From: Candidatus Jettenia ecosi | GTDB lineage: Bacteria > Planctomycetota > Brocadiia > Brocadiales > Brocadiaceae | Reading direction: 5' to 3' | DNA length: 56,940 nucleotides | NCBI GenBank assembly: GCA_005524015.1 | Contig: SULG01000013.1 | Coordinates: forward strand, 1-56,940 | Shown: positions 8,520 through 17,696 of the stretch, piece after piece | Numbering within the stretch: position 1 is the first letter of the stretch | Layout: each line of letters begins with the position of its first letter | Translations under genes and position numbers: made by a program | The notes under the pieces: generated by a model | What the model was told of the DNA's origin: nothing | Databases searched by the model: none | The model's input: the letters and a program-made list of their open reading frames with translations, nothing else

Positions 8520-11174
8520 ATGGAAATGATGTCTGATAAGATTGAGCACGCTATCGAACATGCAAAACATTTAATGCCTGACCAAGGCCCACTCCCGTTC
8601 TTCGTTCACCACAATACCATTCACCACTTTGAAACATACGATTTCTTCGAAGGCGTTAAACAGGCGGGGCGTACTTATGGCGCCAAAGCGTTTATGTCCG
8701 AAGAAGAGTTTCTCCTGGCGTTTGAACGGGGACGTATTACGGCAGACGTTCTTCAAAAGAAGATCAAAGAATATATCGAACATCATAAGCTTGCTATTCA
8801 ACCGGACCTTCTGTTTAATCTCATGACGGAGAAGCCTCATGTTCGCCCGGCGCCGGATGCGAGAATTCTGCAGTTTGTAAATAACACTGCGTATCAACGC
8901 CCGGGTTATTACAAAGAGGCGATTCAAATCATCCACAACCGGGACATCGACGAGTTGATACAGCCGGTTCTCTTTAGGTTTTTATCATCCTATTTCGACT
9001 TCGGCCTGGCCTATTGGCCCATGCCGAACCGGGAGAAGGGGATGTGGCAGTGCTTTTGTGAAATTTACTCGAAAAGCAGTTTCTTCAGCACAAAATTTCT
9101 CAAGACCCTGAAACGAATCGTTACCGGGATGAAAAGGTACCGGTACGACGAGGCTATCGTACTTCTGTTTCAACGTTTGGCTATCCCCGAGAATCACATG
9201 GAAGACTATATGTTCCGCACCCTGTATCGCTGTAAAGGGTGGACAGGAACCATTAAATCTCTGGAAAAAATGCCGGAATGGATTCCGAGCCAGGATATCA
9301 AGGCAGTTTTTAAAGAGGCCATCCCCGTTATTCTCATCCTCGAACTTGCGGCTATCGAATCCATATGCGACCTACGAGACTTGAAGATTCCGGTCTGTAA
9401 ATCTGAACCCTTGTATAATCCCTATTTTATTGCCTCTGTCGTGAGTGCTTTAGGTATCAAAAACGATGCCGAATTTCCCCAAGAGTTTACCCAATTTACC
9501 GAAGAAAATCGTCAGGAGATTTGGCAGCGCGCTTACGAGGATACCCTCTACAATCAATTCCTCTCGGCATATCGGCAGTGCGCTATCGAGGAAAAGCCGA
9601 AATACGAGCTTCCGAGTTATCAAGTCTTTTGCTGCATCGACGATCGTGAGGAATCCTTCCGTCGCCATCTGGAACAAATCGACCCGGGAGCCGAAACACT
9701 GGGAGCGGCGGGGCATTTTGCCCTTGATATGAGATTTAAGGGCGCACCGGAGAAACATTACCGCAAGATGTGTCCTCATCCTATGGTGACGCCATCAGTG
9801 CAAGTCTACGAAGAGGCAGTGAAACCCGAAGATGCGATGCCCAAAAAACTGCAGCTCTATGGTGAAATACAGTGGGCGGTTACGCAAGCATCCAAGACCC
9901 TTTTCGGAAGCTTTGCCCACACGATTTTCAGCGGTATTTTGAATCTCTTCCCGTATACCCTGGATGTTCTTTCGCCGAAGTACAGTTCCAAGCTGAGACG
10001 CTCTTTGGCAGCCCACGAACCTAAGACACGATTGGTTTACAGGAAAGAAAACCAGGAGAATGAAAAAGGGTGGGATCTGCAAGGCCGGATCGCCCGCGCC
10101 ACGGCGATACTCAAAGGCAGTGGGTTATCAGACAACTTTTCTTCCTATATGTTCTTCCTGGGCCACGGATCGAGTAGTCTCAATAATCCTCACGAAGCCG
10201 CCCATGATTGTGGAGCGTGCGCAGGGGGGCGAGGCGCGCCTAACGGGCGTCTCTTTGCAACCATTTGCAATGAACCTGAAGTCCGCGCAGGGCTGGCAGA
10301 AAATGGTATAATTATCCCTGATTCAACTCTGTTCATCGGCGGATATCACAATACCTGCAGTGATGAGGTAATTCTTTTCGACCTTCCTGACCCCATTGAG
10401 CCGCGCCTGCAAAAGTATATCGACACCATTCGCCGTGCGGCGGCGCTGGATGCTAAAGAACGCTGCAGACGCTTTGATGAGGTCAAGACAGACCAGTCAG
10501 AAAAGGCATTCGCCGATTATGCCCGTGGCCGTGCAATGGATCTTACCCAGCCGAGACCTGAATACGGCCACTGCACCAATGCAATTGCCATCGTAGGTCC
10601 GAGGTATCTAACGCGAAACCTTTTTTTAGACAGACGCGCGTTTTTGGTTTCCTATAATTATAATGTGGATCCAGAAGGGAAGTTCCTGAGAGCTGTCCTC
10701 GGTGCAGTTGGACCGGTATGTGCGGGGATTAGCCTTGAATACTATTTCAGCTTTATTGACAACGAGCATTACGGCTGCGGTACTAAATTGCCTCACAACG
10801 TTACCTCCCTGTTGGGTGTGATGAACGGCTACACCAGCGATCTGCAATTGGGATTGCCATGGCAAATGGTCGAGGTCCACGAACCCACCCGATTGATTCT
10901 GCTCGTTTGCTGTAAGGTCGGGACGATGGAAACTATCCTCGGCGAGGCCTTCGGATATACCAACCAGCCCGGACACTTTCAGTGTTTGGTAAAGCACAAT
11001 TGGATTACCCTCGCGGTTCATGATCAGGATCAGGAAAAACTCTTTTTGTGGAAAGGCGGGGTAGGGGGCCGGTTTGTGCCATTCGAAGACATGGTAGATG
11101 TGCCCGAATACAAGGGCAGCGATCCGCGATTTTTCCTCGAACAAGATCATCTTTTGTTTGGTAAAATTACCTAG
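8520..11174 (+). CDS. dabA: DabA, inorganic carbon uptake subunit (DUF2309)
   Basis: An 884-residue member of the DabA family (formerly DUF2309), a peripheral beta-carbonic-anhydrase-like protein that with membrane partner DabB drives energy-coupled CO2-to-bicarbonate accumulation. The zinc and catalytic residues characteristic of the family can be placed: C372 and D374 in FCCIDDREE, H549 in FLGHGS, and C564 in AHDCGACAGG. The H-to-C spacing of 15 is the same as in the Halothiobacillus protein. dabB follows 9 bases after the stop. GC content is clearly higher than in the genes on either side, suggesting acquisition. The first ATG is used; ATGs at codons 3 and 4 are alternatives because no strong ribosome site is visible. 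It is probably functional: no lesion is seen. Confidence 0.92.
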   Translation: MEMMSDKIEHAIEHAKHLMPDQGPLPFFVHHNTIHHFETYDFFEGVKQAGRTYGAKAFMSEEEFLLAFERGRITADVLQKKIKEYIEHHKLAIQPDLLFNLMTEKPHVRPAPDARILQFVNNTAYQRPGYYKEAIQIIHNRDIDELIQPVLFRFLSSYFDFGLAYWPMPNREKGMWQCFCEIYSKSSFFSTKFLKTLKRIVTGMKRYRYDEAIVLLFQRLAIPENHMEDYMFRTLYRCKGWTGTIKSLEKMPEWIPSQDIKAVFKEAIPVILILELAAIESICDLRDLKIPVCKSEPLYNPYFIASVVSALGIKNDAEFPQEFTQFTEENRQEIWQRAYEDTLYNQFLSAYRQCAIEEKPKYELPSYQVFCCIDDREESFRRHLEQIDPGAETLGAAGHFALDMRFKGAPEKHYRKMCPHPMVTPSVQVYEEAVKPEDAMPKKLQLYGEIQWAVTQASKTLFGSFAHTIFSGILNLFPYTLDVLSPKYSSKLRRSLAAHEPKTRLVYRKENQENEKGWDLQGRIARATAILKGSGLSDNFSSYMFFLGHGSSSLNNPHEAAHDCGACAGGRGAPNGRLFATICNEPEVRAGLAENGIIIPDSTLFIGGYHNTCSDEVILFDLPDPIEPRLQKYIDTIRRAAALDAKERCRRFDEVKTDQSEKAFADYARGRAMDLTQPRPEYGHCTNAIAIVGPRYLTRNLFLDRRAFLVSYNYNVDPEGKFLRAVLGAVGPVCAGISLEYYFSFIDNEHYGCGTKLPHNVTSLLGVMNGYTSDLQLGLPWQMVEVHEPTRLILLVCCKVGTMETILGEAFGYTNQPGHFQCLVKHNWITLAVHDQDQEKLFLWKGGVGGRFVPFEDMVDVPEYKGSDPRFFLEQDHLLFGKIT

Positions 11175-11183
11175 GAGTATACG

Positions 11184-13181
11184 GTGGAAAACTCTTTAAT
11201 TATCTATCTTGTGCATTATTTCATACTGTTCCCGATTGCCAAGATATTTTTTGTAAACATCCAGTATTTTACCAGTAAGCAAGAACGTGAAGAGTACATG
11301 GTTCGTAAACTGGTCCGATGGGGAAACGTCAGTGATTTTATTCACGTTGCAATTGCCTTGTATTTCCTTGGATTTCGTGAGATTACCGTGCAGGTCGAAT
11401 CTTTTTGCTTTCTTGGCTGGCCATTCATTGTGCATTGGAACGTTCTTACGTTTACCTTTTTGGCCTTCACGACAATAATCATTGCGATCATCGGCCACTT
11501 TTCTCTCTTCTATCTTCACCGGGACGCGTATTATCATAAATTCTTTTCCCTTTATTTTATCTTTCATTTATCCATGAAGCTTATCATTCTCAGTTCCGGT
11601 TCTACCTTTTTCTTCATGGGTTGGGAACTATTGGGCTTTTCTTCAGTGCTTCTTATCGCTTTTTATGAGCATCGTCTTAATCCGCTCAAGAATGCTATGC
11701 GGGTATTGTTTATTTACGAGTTCGGAGACGTCTTTATGTGTGCCCTGATTGTGCTGTTGCTCTTCTTCCACACCGAAGACATGACCACGATGGCATCGGT
11801 TCTGGAGAAACATGGCTGCGAGTGGGCGATGGTCTTATTGATTATCGCATGCTTCTTCAAATCGGGTATTTTCCCATGGATCTGGCTGCCGCGGGCAATG
11901 GAAGGACCCACACCATCGAGTGCGGTTTTCTATGGTTCGCTATCAACCCACATCCCCATTTTTCTTCTCCTGCGCTTCTGGCCTAAGAAGTGGTCACTTC
12001 CGGCGTATTGGCCTGAAGTATGGTCGATTTCACATCCGGCAAATGCCATTGCCGTTGCGATTGCCATTTGCGTGTTTTCTGCCTTCATTACAACCCATAT
12101 GAGCCGGCAGGTTTCCGATGCCAAGAATGCCATTGCGTATGCCACCGTAACGCAGTTAGCCATTATTTATATCGAGATATTTCTCGGATTCCGTACCCTT
12201 GCCCTGATTCATGTGGTGTCGCACGGAATCTATCGTACTTTTGAGTTCTTGCGAACGCCGTCCTTACTTCATCTCTACCATACTATGGAGACGCGGCGCC
12301 CCAGAATGACAAGCACCGGACGTCATCTCAAAGCTATCTTTCCCGCGGGATTAAGAAATTGGCTTTACTCACTCACGATCAATGAGTTTGGTTTTTTCTC
12401 CCGCTCATTCGACTTTATTGATCAGTTTCTCGGCCTGAAATTCCTGCGGTATGATAAGAAAGCGGCGCGCCGCTTTGCCATCATGGTTGCTTCGGTATGG
12501 GTAGTCTTTAGCATCGTAATTTTCCTTCTCAATAGGAATTTTTTCAACGTAAAACTTATTGGTGACGGCGGCGGGAATACCTTTACGGCTTTCATTATCA
12601 ACTGGAAATATTTCAACATCAAAGATGAGATATTACTGGCTCTGGCGGTGGGTTTCTGCGTACTAACCTTCTATAATATCCGAAAAGTGGGCATGTTTTT
12701 CGTAACCCTCTCTTGCTCAGCGGCCACGGTAGGAATCGAACACACACTGCTATTGGTAAAGCATATAGACGCATCAAATCAGCTTTACTGGCTCTCTGTA
12801 GTTGTCTTTGCCATTGTCTTTGCGGGACTTGCCTTCCTCTCAGTGTATACCTTCTCAAATGGAAACGAGAATCATCAGAACTATACCGCGAAGCTCTCCC
12901 GTTCTCCCCTGATGAATTTACTGTTGTTTGCCCTCGGTCTTGCTATTGTTGGAGTACCGGGTCTCGGCATTGTCTTGGCCTGGGAATATCTCATCCACTA
13001 TACTGCACAGGTTGCTCCTTATATGGTCGTAAAGGGATTCTTTATCATTAAATTGGACACACTGCTAGTGTTCCTGTTTTACTTCAGCAACTTCCTCGGC
13101 TTCCCCGAACATAAGGCGCAGGTACTGCATCATTACAAGCTCGATACCCTGCATCTCCGATGGGTACAGAAGCATACTTAA
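11184..13181 (+). CDS. dabB: DabB, NuoL/MrpA-like membrane subunit of the carbon uptake complex
   Basis: A 665-residue multi-pass protein of the proton-conducting NuoL/ND5 superfamily, the expected membrane partner of DabA and the likely cation pathway. It has the typical motif set: FMGWELLGFSSVLLIAFYE in the conserved Glu helix, CFFKSGIFPWIWLPRAMEGPTPSSA in the Lys-containing discontinuous helix, and a long hydrophobic C-terminal half. GTG 11184 is chosen because AGGAG lies 6 bases upstream. Gene order is A then B, the reverse of the Halothiobacillus dab operons. It is longer than many DabB proteins because of the C-terminal extension after about residue 480. Confidence 0.88.
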   Translation: MENSLIIYLVHYFILFPIAKIFFVNIQYFTSKQEREEYMVRKLVRWGNVSDFIHVAIALYFLGFREITVQVESFCFLGWPFIVHWNVLTFTFLAFTTIIIAIIGHFSLFYLHRDAYYHKFFSLYFIFHLSMKLIILSSGSTFFFMGWELLGFSSVLLIAFYEHRLNPLKNAMRVLFIYEFGDVFMCALIVLLLFFHTEDMTTMASVLEKHGCEWAMVLLIIACFFKSGIFPWIWLPRAMEGPTPSSAVFYGSLSTHIPIFLLLRFWPKKWSLPAYWPEVWSISHPANAIAVAIAICVFSAFITTHMSRQVSDAKNAIAYATVTQLAIIYIEIFLGFRTLALIHVVSHGIYRTFEFLRTPSLLHLYHTMETRRPRMTSTGRHLKAIFPAGLRNWLYSLTINEFGFFSRSFDFIDQFLGLKFLRYDKKAARRFAIMVASVWVVFSIVIFLLNRNFFNVKLIGDGGGNTFTAFIINWKYFNIKDEILLALAVGFCVLTFYNIRKVGMFFVTLSCSAATVGIEHTLLLVKHIDASNQLYWLSVVVFAIVFAGLAFLSVYTFSNGNENHQNYTAKLSRSPLMNLLLFALGLAIVGVPGLGIVLAWEYLIHYTAQVAPYMVVKGFFIIKLDTLLVFLFYFSNFLGFPEHKAQVLHHYKLDTLHLRWVQKHT

Positions 13182-13187
13182 TCAAAA

Positions 13188-13717
13188 ATGGAAGAGAAGG
13201 TTGCAGGAACCGGTGCGCCGGAGGAGGGTGAGATGGAAAGAGCAGATATAAAGAAGAAAGAAAAATATGTAAGATCTGACGAGACAACGTTGAGGAAGAT
13301 ACTGAGTCCTTTACAATACAAAGTAACGCAAAAGAACGGCACGGAACCGTCCTTCAAGAATGAATACTGGGACAATAAGAAGGAGGGTATATACGTCGAT
13401 ATCGTATCCGGAGAGCCACTTTTTAGCTCACTCGATAAATACAATTCGGGTACCGGAGGCCAAGCTTTATCAAACCCCTTGAGCCTGCTCATATTGTGGA
13501 AAAGAATGACTGGCTCTTATTCTCAAAGCGAACTGAAGTAAGAAGCAAGTATGGCGATTCCCATTTGGGCCATGTATTTCCTGATGGTCAGAAACCCACG
13601 GGACTCCGCTCTTGTATTAACTCAGCAGCGCTACGGTTTATTCCCAAAGAAGATATTGAACAAGAGGGCTATGGACAGTATCGCAGTCTGTTTGAGGGCA
13701 ATTCCGGAGATAGATAA
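13188..13717 (+). pseudogene. msrB: Peptide-methionine (R)-S-oxide reductase, broken by a one-base deletion
   Basis: MsrB reduces methionine-R-sulfoxide in proteins. The first part (13188 to about 13458) ends with [10 protein letters not shown]. The next residues of the family, W-P-S-F-x-K-P-L-E-P-A-H, appear if one T is restored in the GGAGGCC at about 13456-13462. The rest ([36 protein letters not shown]) is in the shifted frame with the catalytic Cys in [10 protein letters not shown]. The Cys often found before GWPSF is Thr here. It sits 6 bases after dabB and looks co-transcribed. A sequencing error would explain the lesion equally well; if so, the gene is intact at about 176 residues. 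Confidence 0.8.
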
Positions 13718-14043
13718 TTCCACAATTCAGGGCATCTGTAAAATTACTTTAACCCTTCGTTCCTCTTTTCGATATTATAAGTGACATACCTTATATTCCA
13801 ATAAAGCAAGCTTCAGGTGTACGGGTAGCGTTGCTGAGCATCTTTCATTTCCTATTTCTTCACGGGCAATCACCTGGTTTTATTCAAAGTTAATAACCTT
13901 TATCTGCTTTTTAAAAAAGCTTGCATCACAGAACTATTCCAGTAAAATAATACAGCTTTTAGGATGTTTTATTTTTAAATAGCTTGGATAAAAATGGTAA
14001 TTTCTCATCTGTTTCATATATTTTTATGTATGCATAAAAAACT
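13718..14043. other. Gap between the DAB block and the hydrogenase operon
   Basis: 326 AT-rich bases with no gene. A candidate promoter for the hydrogenase operon is in the right half (13921-13948). Composition falls back here from the GC-richer DAB block to the background. Confidence 0.5.
13921..13948 (+). promoter_or_regulatory. Possible promoter of the hydrogenase operon
   Basis: TTGCAT, a 16-base spacer and TAAAAT, about 95 bases before the hyfB-like ATG. The -35 match is weak, so this is a guess based on position and the good -10. Confidence 0.3.
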
Positions 14044-16068
14044 ATGGCTGGGCACTTCTTTATCATATCAATAATCCTGTATATTGTTGGCGCTTTATTT
14101 GCCTTATGTTTTTATACATGGCAAAAGGCCGGGAATTTTATTTCGCTTGTGTTTGCTGCCATTGCTGCCTCCTTCAGTATTGCAACAGCCATAACTATGC
14201 TATCTCATGGTTCCCGTATCCATCTTGATTTTCAGTTGTTGCATCCTATTATTACCTATGATTTTTTGCTGGATCCGCTTTCCTCTTTTTTTGTCCTTGC
14301 CATATCGGTTGTTAGTTTTATAGCCTCTCTTTATTCCCTGGGATATACCAGGTTGTACGTTAATAAACGTGATACCCGGTTCCTTGGGTTTACCTATAAT
14401 CTCTTTCTCCTGTCGATGCTTCTGGTTGTTACAGCAAATAATGCATTCGTATTTATGATTGTGTGGGAGCTCATGGCGCTGGTCTCATTCTTCCTGGTTA
14501 TTTTTGAGCATGAAAATCCGGCAGCAAGAAAGGCAGGTTTTGTTTACATTGTAATGGCTCATATCGGATCAGGATTACTCGCCGTAGCCTTTTTTATCAT
14601 GCTTTCCTATGCAGGGTCGTTCGGTTTTGATGATTTTAGAAATGTTGCTTCGCAGGTGCCTGCCACCTATAAAAATATCGTATTCTTTTTGATACTTATT
14701 GGTTTCGGAATAAAAGCGGGTATTTTCCCATTGCATCTTTGGCTCCCTATGGCACACCCTGCCGCCCCAAGTAATGTCTCAATGGTTATGTCAGGGGTTA
14801 TGATTAAGACGGCTGTTTATGGTTTTGTGCGGTTCTATTTTGAATTTCTCACTCCTTGCCCACCCTGGTGGGGGGGTATCATTCTCATTGTAGGCGCCTC
14901 TTCAGCTATTCTGGGAATACTGTATGCTCTTATGGAACGAGACATCAAGACGCTGCTTGCATACAGCAGTGTGGAAAATATGGGCATTATTCTTATAGGA
15001 ATCGGTTTGGCTATGATTTTCAAATCATACGGCTTCGTTTCTTTATCATCCCTTGCAATGATTGCCGGCCTGTACCATTTGATTAATCACGCAGTATTTA
15101 AATGCCTGCTTTTTGGCTGTGCCGGAAATATTTATTATTCAACTCATACAAGAAATATTGAGGAGTTAGGTGGCTTGATAAAACGATTACGTGTTACCGC
15201 CCCGGTATTCCTAGTAGGCGCTTTATCTATTTCAGCTCTACCGCCTTTAAACGGGTTTATGAGTGAGTGGCTTATATTTCAGTCGCTTTTAAACGGGTTT
15301 AACATTCCATCAGTACTTATTAAGATTGAAACCATGATTTGTGGCGCTGTTGTTGCCCTGACGGGGGCGCTTGTTGCTACCTGTTTTATCAAGGCATTTG
15401 GGGTTTCCTTTCTTGCTCTGCCCCGCTCTGATCATGCGCAAAAAGCGAAAGAAGTGCCGGTTGTTATGTATGTCAGCATGGGATTCCTGGCAATGCTTTG
15501 TGTGTGTATGGGTATTTTCCCTGCTAAGATTATGATGATAATTAATCGTGTTAACACGCATCTTCTTGGTACAAATATTATGCCTGCTATTACATCCTAT
15601 GATTGGTTGCAAACGAAGTCAATTCATACGAATTTTACCGGTTTATCTCCGAAAAGTACTACTGTTTTAGGCATAATACTTTTAGTAGTTACCTTTGCTA
15701 TATTGACAATAATAAGGCCTGGGTTTGCCAGAAAGTCATATGAAACCTGGACATGTGGTATAACTCCTGGGACAAGGCTGGAATATACTGCTACGGCCTT
15801 TACAAGGCCTTTCAAGACTATTTTTAGTAGCTTATACAGGCCAAAAGTAGAAGTGAGTTCTGAGTATTCTGTTCCTCATTACTTTGTGAAGTCTGTAACT
15901 TACCTTGGTGAAATAACGCCAATATTTGAAAAATATTTATATACACCGATTTCGAATTTTGTGCTGAACAGTTCCGAAAGAGTAAGATGGGTGCATACGG
16001 GGAATATTCATCTGTATCTTGCTTATATCTTTGTGACTTTACTGATTTTAATTCTGTTTTTTCAATAA
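14044..16068 (+). CDS. hyfB: Hydrogenase-4 component B-like ion-pumping subunit
   Basis: A 674-residue multi-pass protein of the HyfB/HycC branch of the NuoL/M/N superfamily. MIVWELMALVSFFLVIFEHE carries the key Glu, and GFGIKAGIFPLHLWLPMAHPAAPSNVSMVMSG the key Lys and discontinuous helix. In group 4 hydrogenases this subunit is thought to move H+ or Na+ across the membrane, coupled to hydrogen turnover. It is first in the operon; hyfC starts 6 bases after its stop. The cytoplasmic C-terminal region (about 560-640) and last helix are as in HycC. Confidence 0.88.
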   Translation: MAGHFFIISIILYIVGALFALCFYTWQKAGNFISLVFAAIAASFSIATAITMLSHGSRIHLDFQLLHPIITYDFLLDPLSSFFVLAISVVSFIASLYSLGYTRLYVNKRDTRFLGFTYNLFLLSMLLVVTANNAFVFMIVWELMALVSFFLVIFEHENPAARKAGFVYIVMAHIGSGLLAVAFFIMLSYAGSFGFDDFRNVASQVPATYKNIVFFLILIGFGIKAGIFPLHLWLPMAHPAAPSNVSMVMSGVMIKTAVYGFVRFYFEFLTPCPPWWGGIILIVGASSAILGILYALMERDIKTLLAYSSVENMGIILIGIGLAMIFKSYGFVSLSSLAMIAGLYHLINHAVFKCLLFGCAGNIYYSTHTRNIEELGGLIKRLRVTAPVFLVGALSISALPPLNGFMSEWLIFQSLLNGFNIPSVLIKIETMICGAVVALTGALVATCFIKAFGVSFLALPRSDHAQKAKEVPVVMYVSMGFLAMLCVCMGIFPAKIMMIINRVNTHLLGTNIMPAITSYDWLQTKSIHTNFTGLSPKSTTVLGIILLVVTFAILTIIRPGFARKSYETWTCGITPGTRLEYTATAFTRPFKTIFSSLYRPKVEVSSEYSVPHYFVKSVTYLGEITPIFEKYLYTPISNFVLNSSERVRWVHTGNIHLYLAYIFVTLLILILFFQ

Positions 16069-16074
16069 CCGGAT

Positions 16075-17025
16075 ATGAGTTTAGCTTCCAATATAATACT
16101 TCCCATGTTACAGATTGTCGTCATCGCTGGATTAGCACCTCTGGTAAAAGGATTTATCAATAAAATAGAGGCTCGTCTGCAATGCAGAAGAGGGCCGAGT
16201 ATCTTTCAGCTTTACTACAATCTTGTGAAGTTACTCCAGAAAGATGCTGTAGTTTCAGAGACTGCATCGTGGATTTTCAGGGCAACCCCCTATGTAACAT
16301 TTGTTTCGATATTGATTATAACGTTGCTTGTTCCTGTCCTTTCATCTCATGTGCCGGTAAATTTTGCTGGTGATGTAATCCTTATTATTTATCTTTTTGC
16401 ACTCGGCAGATTCTTCCTGGTCTTGTCTTCTCTTGATACAGGAAGCGCATTTGGTGGTATGGGTGGAAGCCGCGAAATGATGGTATCTGCTATGGCGGAG
16501 CCAGCCATGATGCTTTCAATCTTTACTGTTTCTTTAGCGGCAGGTTCTACAAACTTAGGCAATATTACAAGTACTATGCTTAATACGAGTATAATCCTGC
16601 TGAATCCAGCCCTCTTTCTCGCTTTTGCCGCCCTTGCTATTGTCATTATCGCAGAAACTGGCAGAATTCCTATTGATAATCCGTATACACATCTGGAACT
16701 GACTATGATTCATGAGGGTATGATTCTTGAGTTTTCCGGACGTTATTTCGCTTTAATAGAATGGGCGTCTTGTATGAAGTTGTTGCTCTTGTTAACTATT
16801 TTGGTTAATACCTTTTTACCCTGGGGAGTAGCTCCAGGCTTAACTTTTTCGGGCTTAATCCTTTCTTTTGCGGTGTATCTTGTTAAAATCGGATTCTTTG
16901 CTATTTTAATTGTTATTTTAGAGATGTCGTTTGCCAAGATTCGGCTATTCCGGATACCAAATTTGTTGGGAACAGCGTTTGTTTTATCTCTTTTAGCCAT
17001 TATCTCACACTATATGGTAAGTTGA
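16075..17025 (+). CDS. hyfC: Hydrogenase-4 component C-like membrane anchor (NuoH family)
   Basis: 316 residues, about eight membrane segments, NuoH/HycD family. Typical loops are visible: KGFINKIEARLQCRRGPSIFQLYYNLVKLLQKD after the first helix, TGRIPIDNPYTHLELTMIHEG in the conserved acidic loop, and FAKIRLFRIPNLLG near the end. It anchors the large and small hydrogenase subunits and lines the route to the membrane arm. Its stop overlaps the extreme start region of hyfE, so translation is likely coupled. Confidence 0.9.
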   Translation: MSLASNIILPMLQIVVIAGLAPLVKGFINKIEARLQCRRGPSIFQLYYNLVKLLQKDAVVSETASWIFRATPYVTFVSILIITLLVPVLSSHVPVNFAGDVILIIYLFALGRFFLVLSSLDTGSAFGGMGGSREMMVSAMAEPAMMLSIFTVSLAAGSTNLGNITSTMLNTSIILLNPALFLAFAALAIVIIAETGRIPIDNPYTHLELTMIHEGMILEFSGRYFALIEWASCMKLLLLLTILVNTFLPWGVAPGLTFSGLILSFAVYLVKIGFFAILIVILEMSFAKIRLFRIPNLLGTAFVLSLLAIISHYMVS

Positions 17026-17030
17026 TTATT

Positions 17031-17696
17031 ATGGCACATCAAATTGTCATAAACTCTAAAACTATTGATATTCTTGCAATTTTAATGCTTATGTCAACGA
17101 TTATGCTTGTTGGTATGAGTCGTTTGAAGAATTGTATCTGGGCATATGCATTTCGCTCTTTTATTTTGGCATGGGTCAGTGGTCTTATCGCATATTTTTC
17201 AGGAATTCATCACATTTATATTACTACAGGAATCTCATTAGTACTCAAGGTGATTATTATTCCTGGCTTCCTTTTTTATATCATTAATAAAGTTAAAATT
17301 AAAAATGAGGTTGAGTCTTTTATTAGCTATACGTTATCACTGTTAATTTCCTGTGGCATTATTCTTATTGCCTATTACTCCACCCAGTCGATTCTGAAAT
17401 TTGAAAATGTCTTTATGAGACATTGCCTGCCTGTTTCGCTTGCCATTACGCTTGTAGGGTTTTTTGTCATGATTACCCGAAAGAAGGCTATTACGCAAAT
17501 ACTTGGGCTTCTTGCTATGGAGGACGGGCTTTTTTTTGCCGCACTATCTACTTCTTATGGCATGCCGCTCATCGTGGAACTCGGTATATTTTTTGATATC
17601 CTGGTGGGTGTTATTATCATGGGAATATACGTGTACAGAATCAAAGAAACGTTTGATACTATTGATACGGATTTCCTAAGGGAGCTCAGGGAATAA
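17031..17696 (+). CDS. hyfE: Hydrogenase-4 component E-like membrane protein
   Basis: About 221 residues, strongly hydrophobic, with the NuoK-like arrangement of HyfE. GISLVLKVIIIPGFLFYIINK and the acidic helix MPLIVELGIFFDILVGVIIMGIYVYRIKETFDTID are recognisable. ATG 17031 is used; a TTG at 17022 inside the hyfC stop region is the alternative. The stop and the next start share one base (TAATG at 17694-17698), a clear translational-coupling arrangement. Confidence 0.85.
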   Translation: MAHQIVINSKTIDILAILMLMSTIMLVGMSRLKNCIWAYAFRSFILAWVSGLIAYFSGIHHIYITTGISLVLKVIIIPGFLFYIINKVKIKNEVESFISYTLSLLISCGIILIAYYSTQSILKFENVFMRHCLPVSLAITLVGFFVMITRKKAITQILGLLAMEDGLFFAALSTSYGMPLIVELGIFFDILVGVIIMGIYVYRIKETFDTIDTDFLRELRE

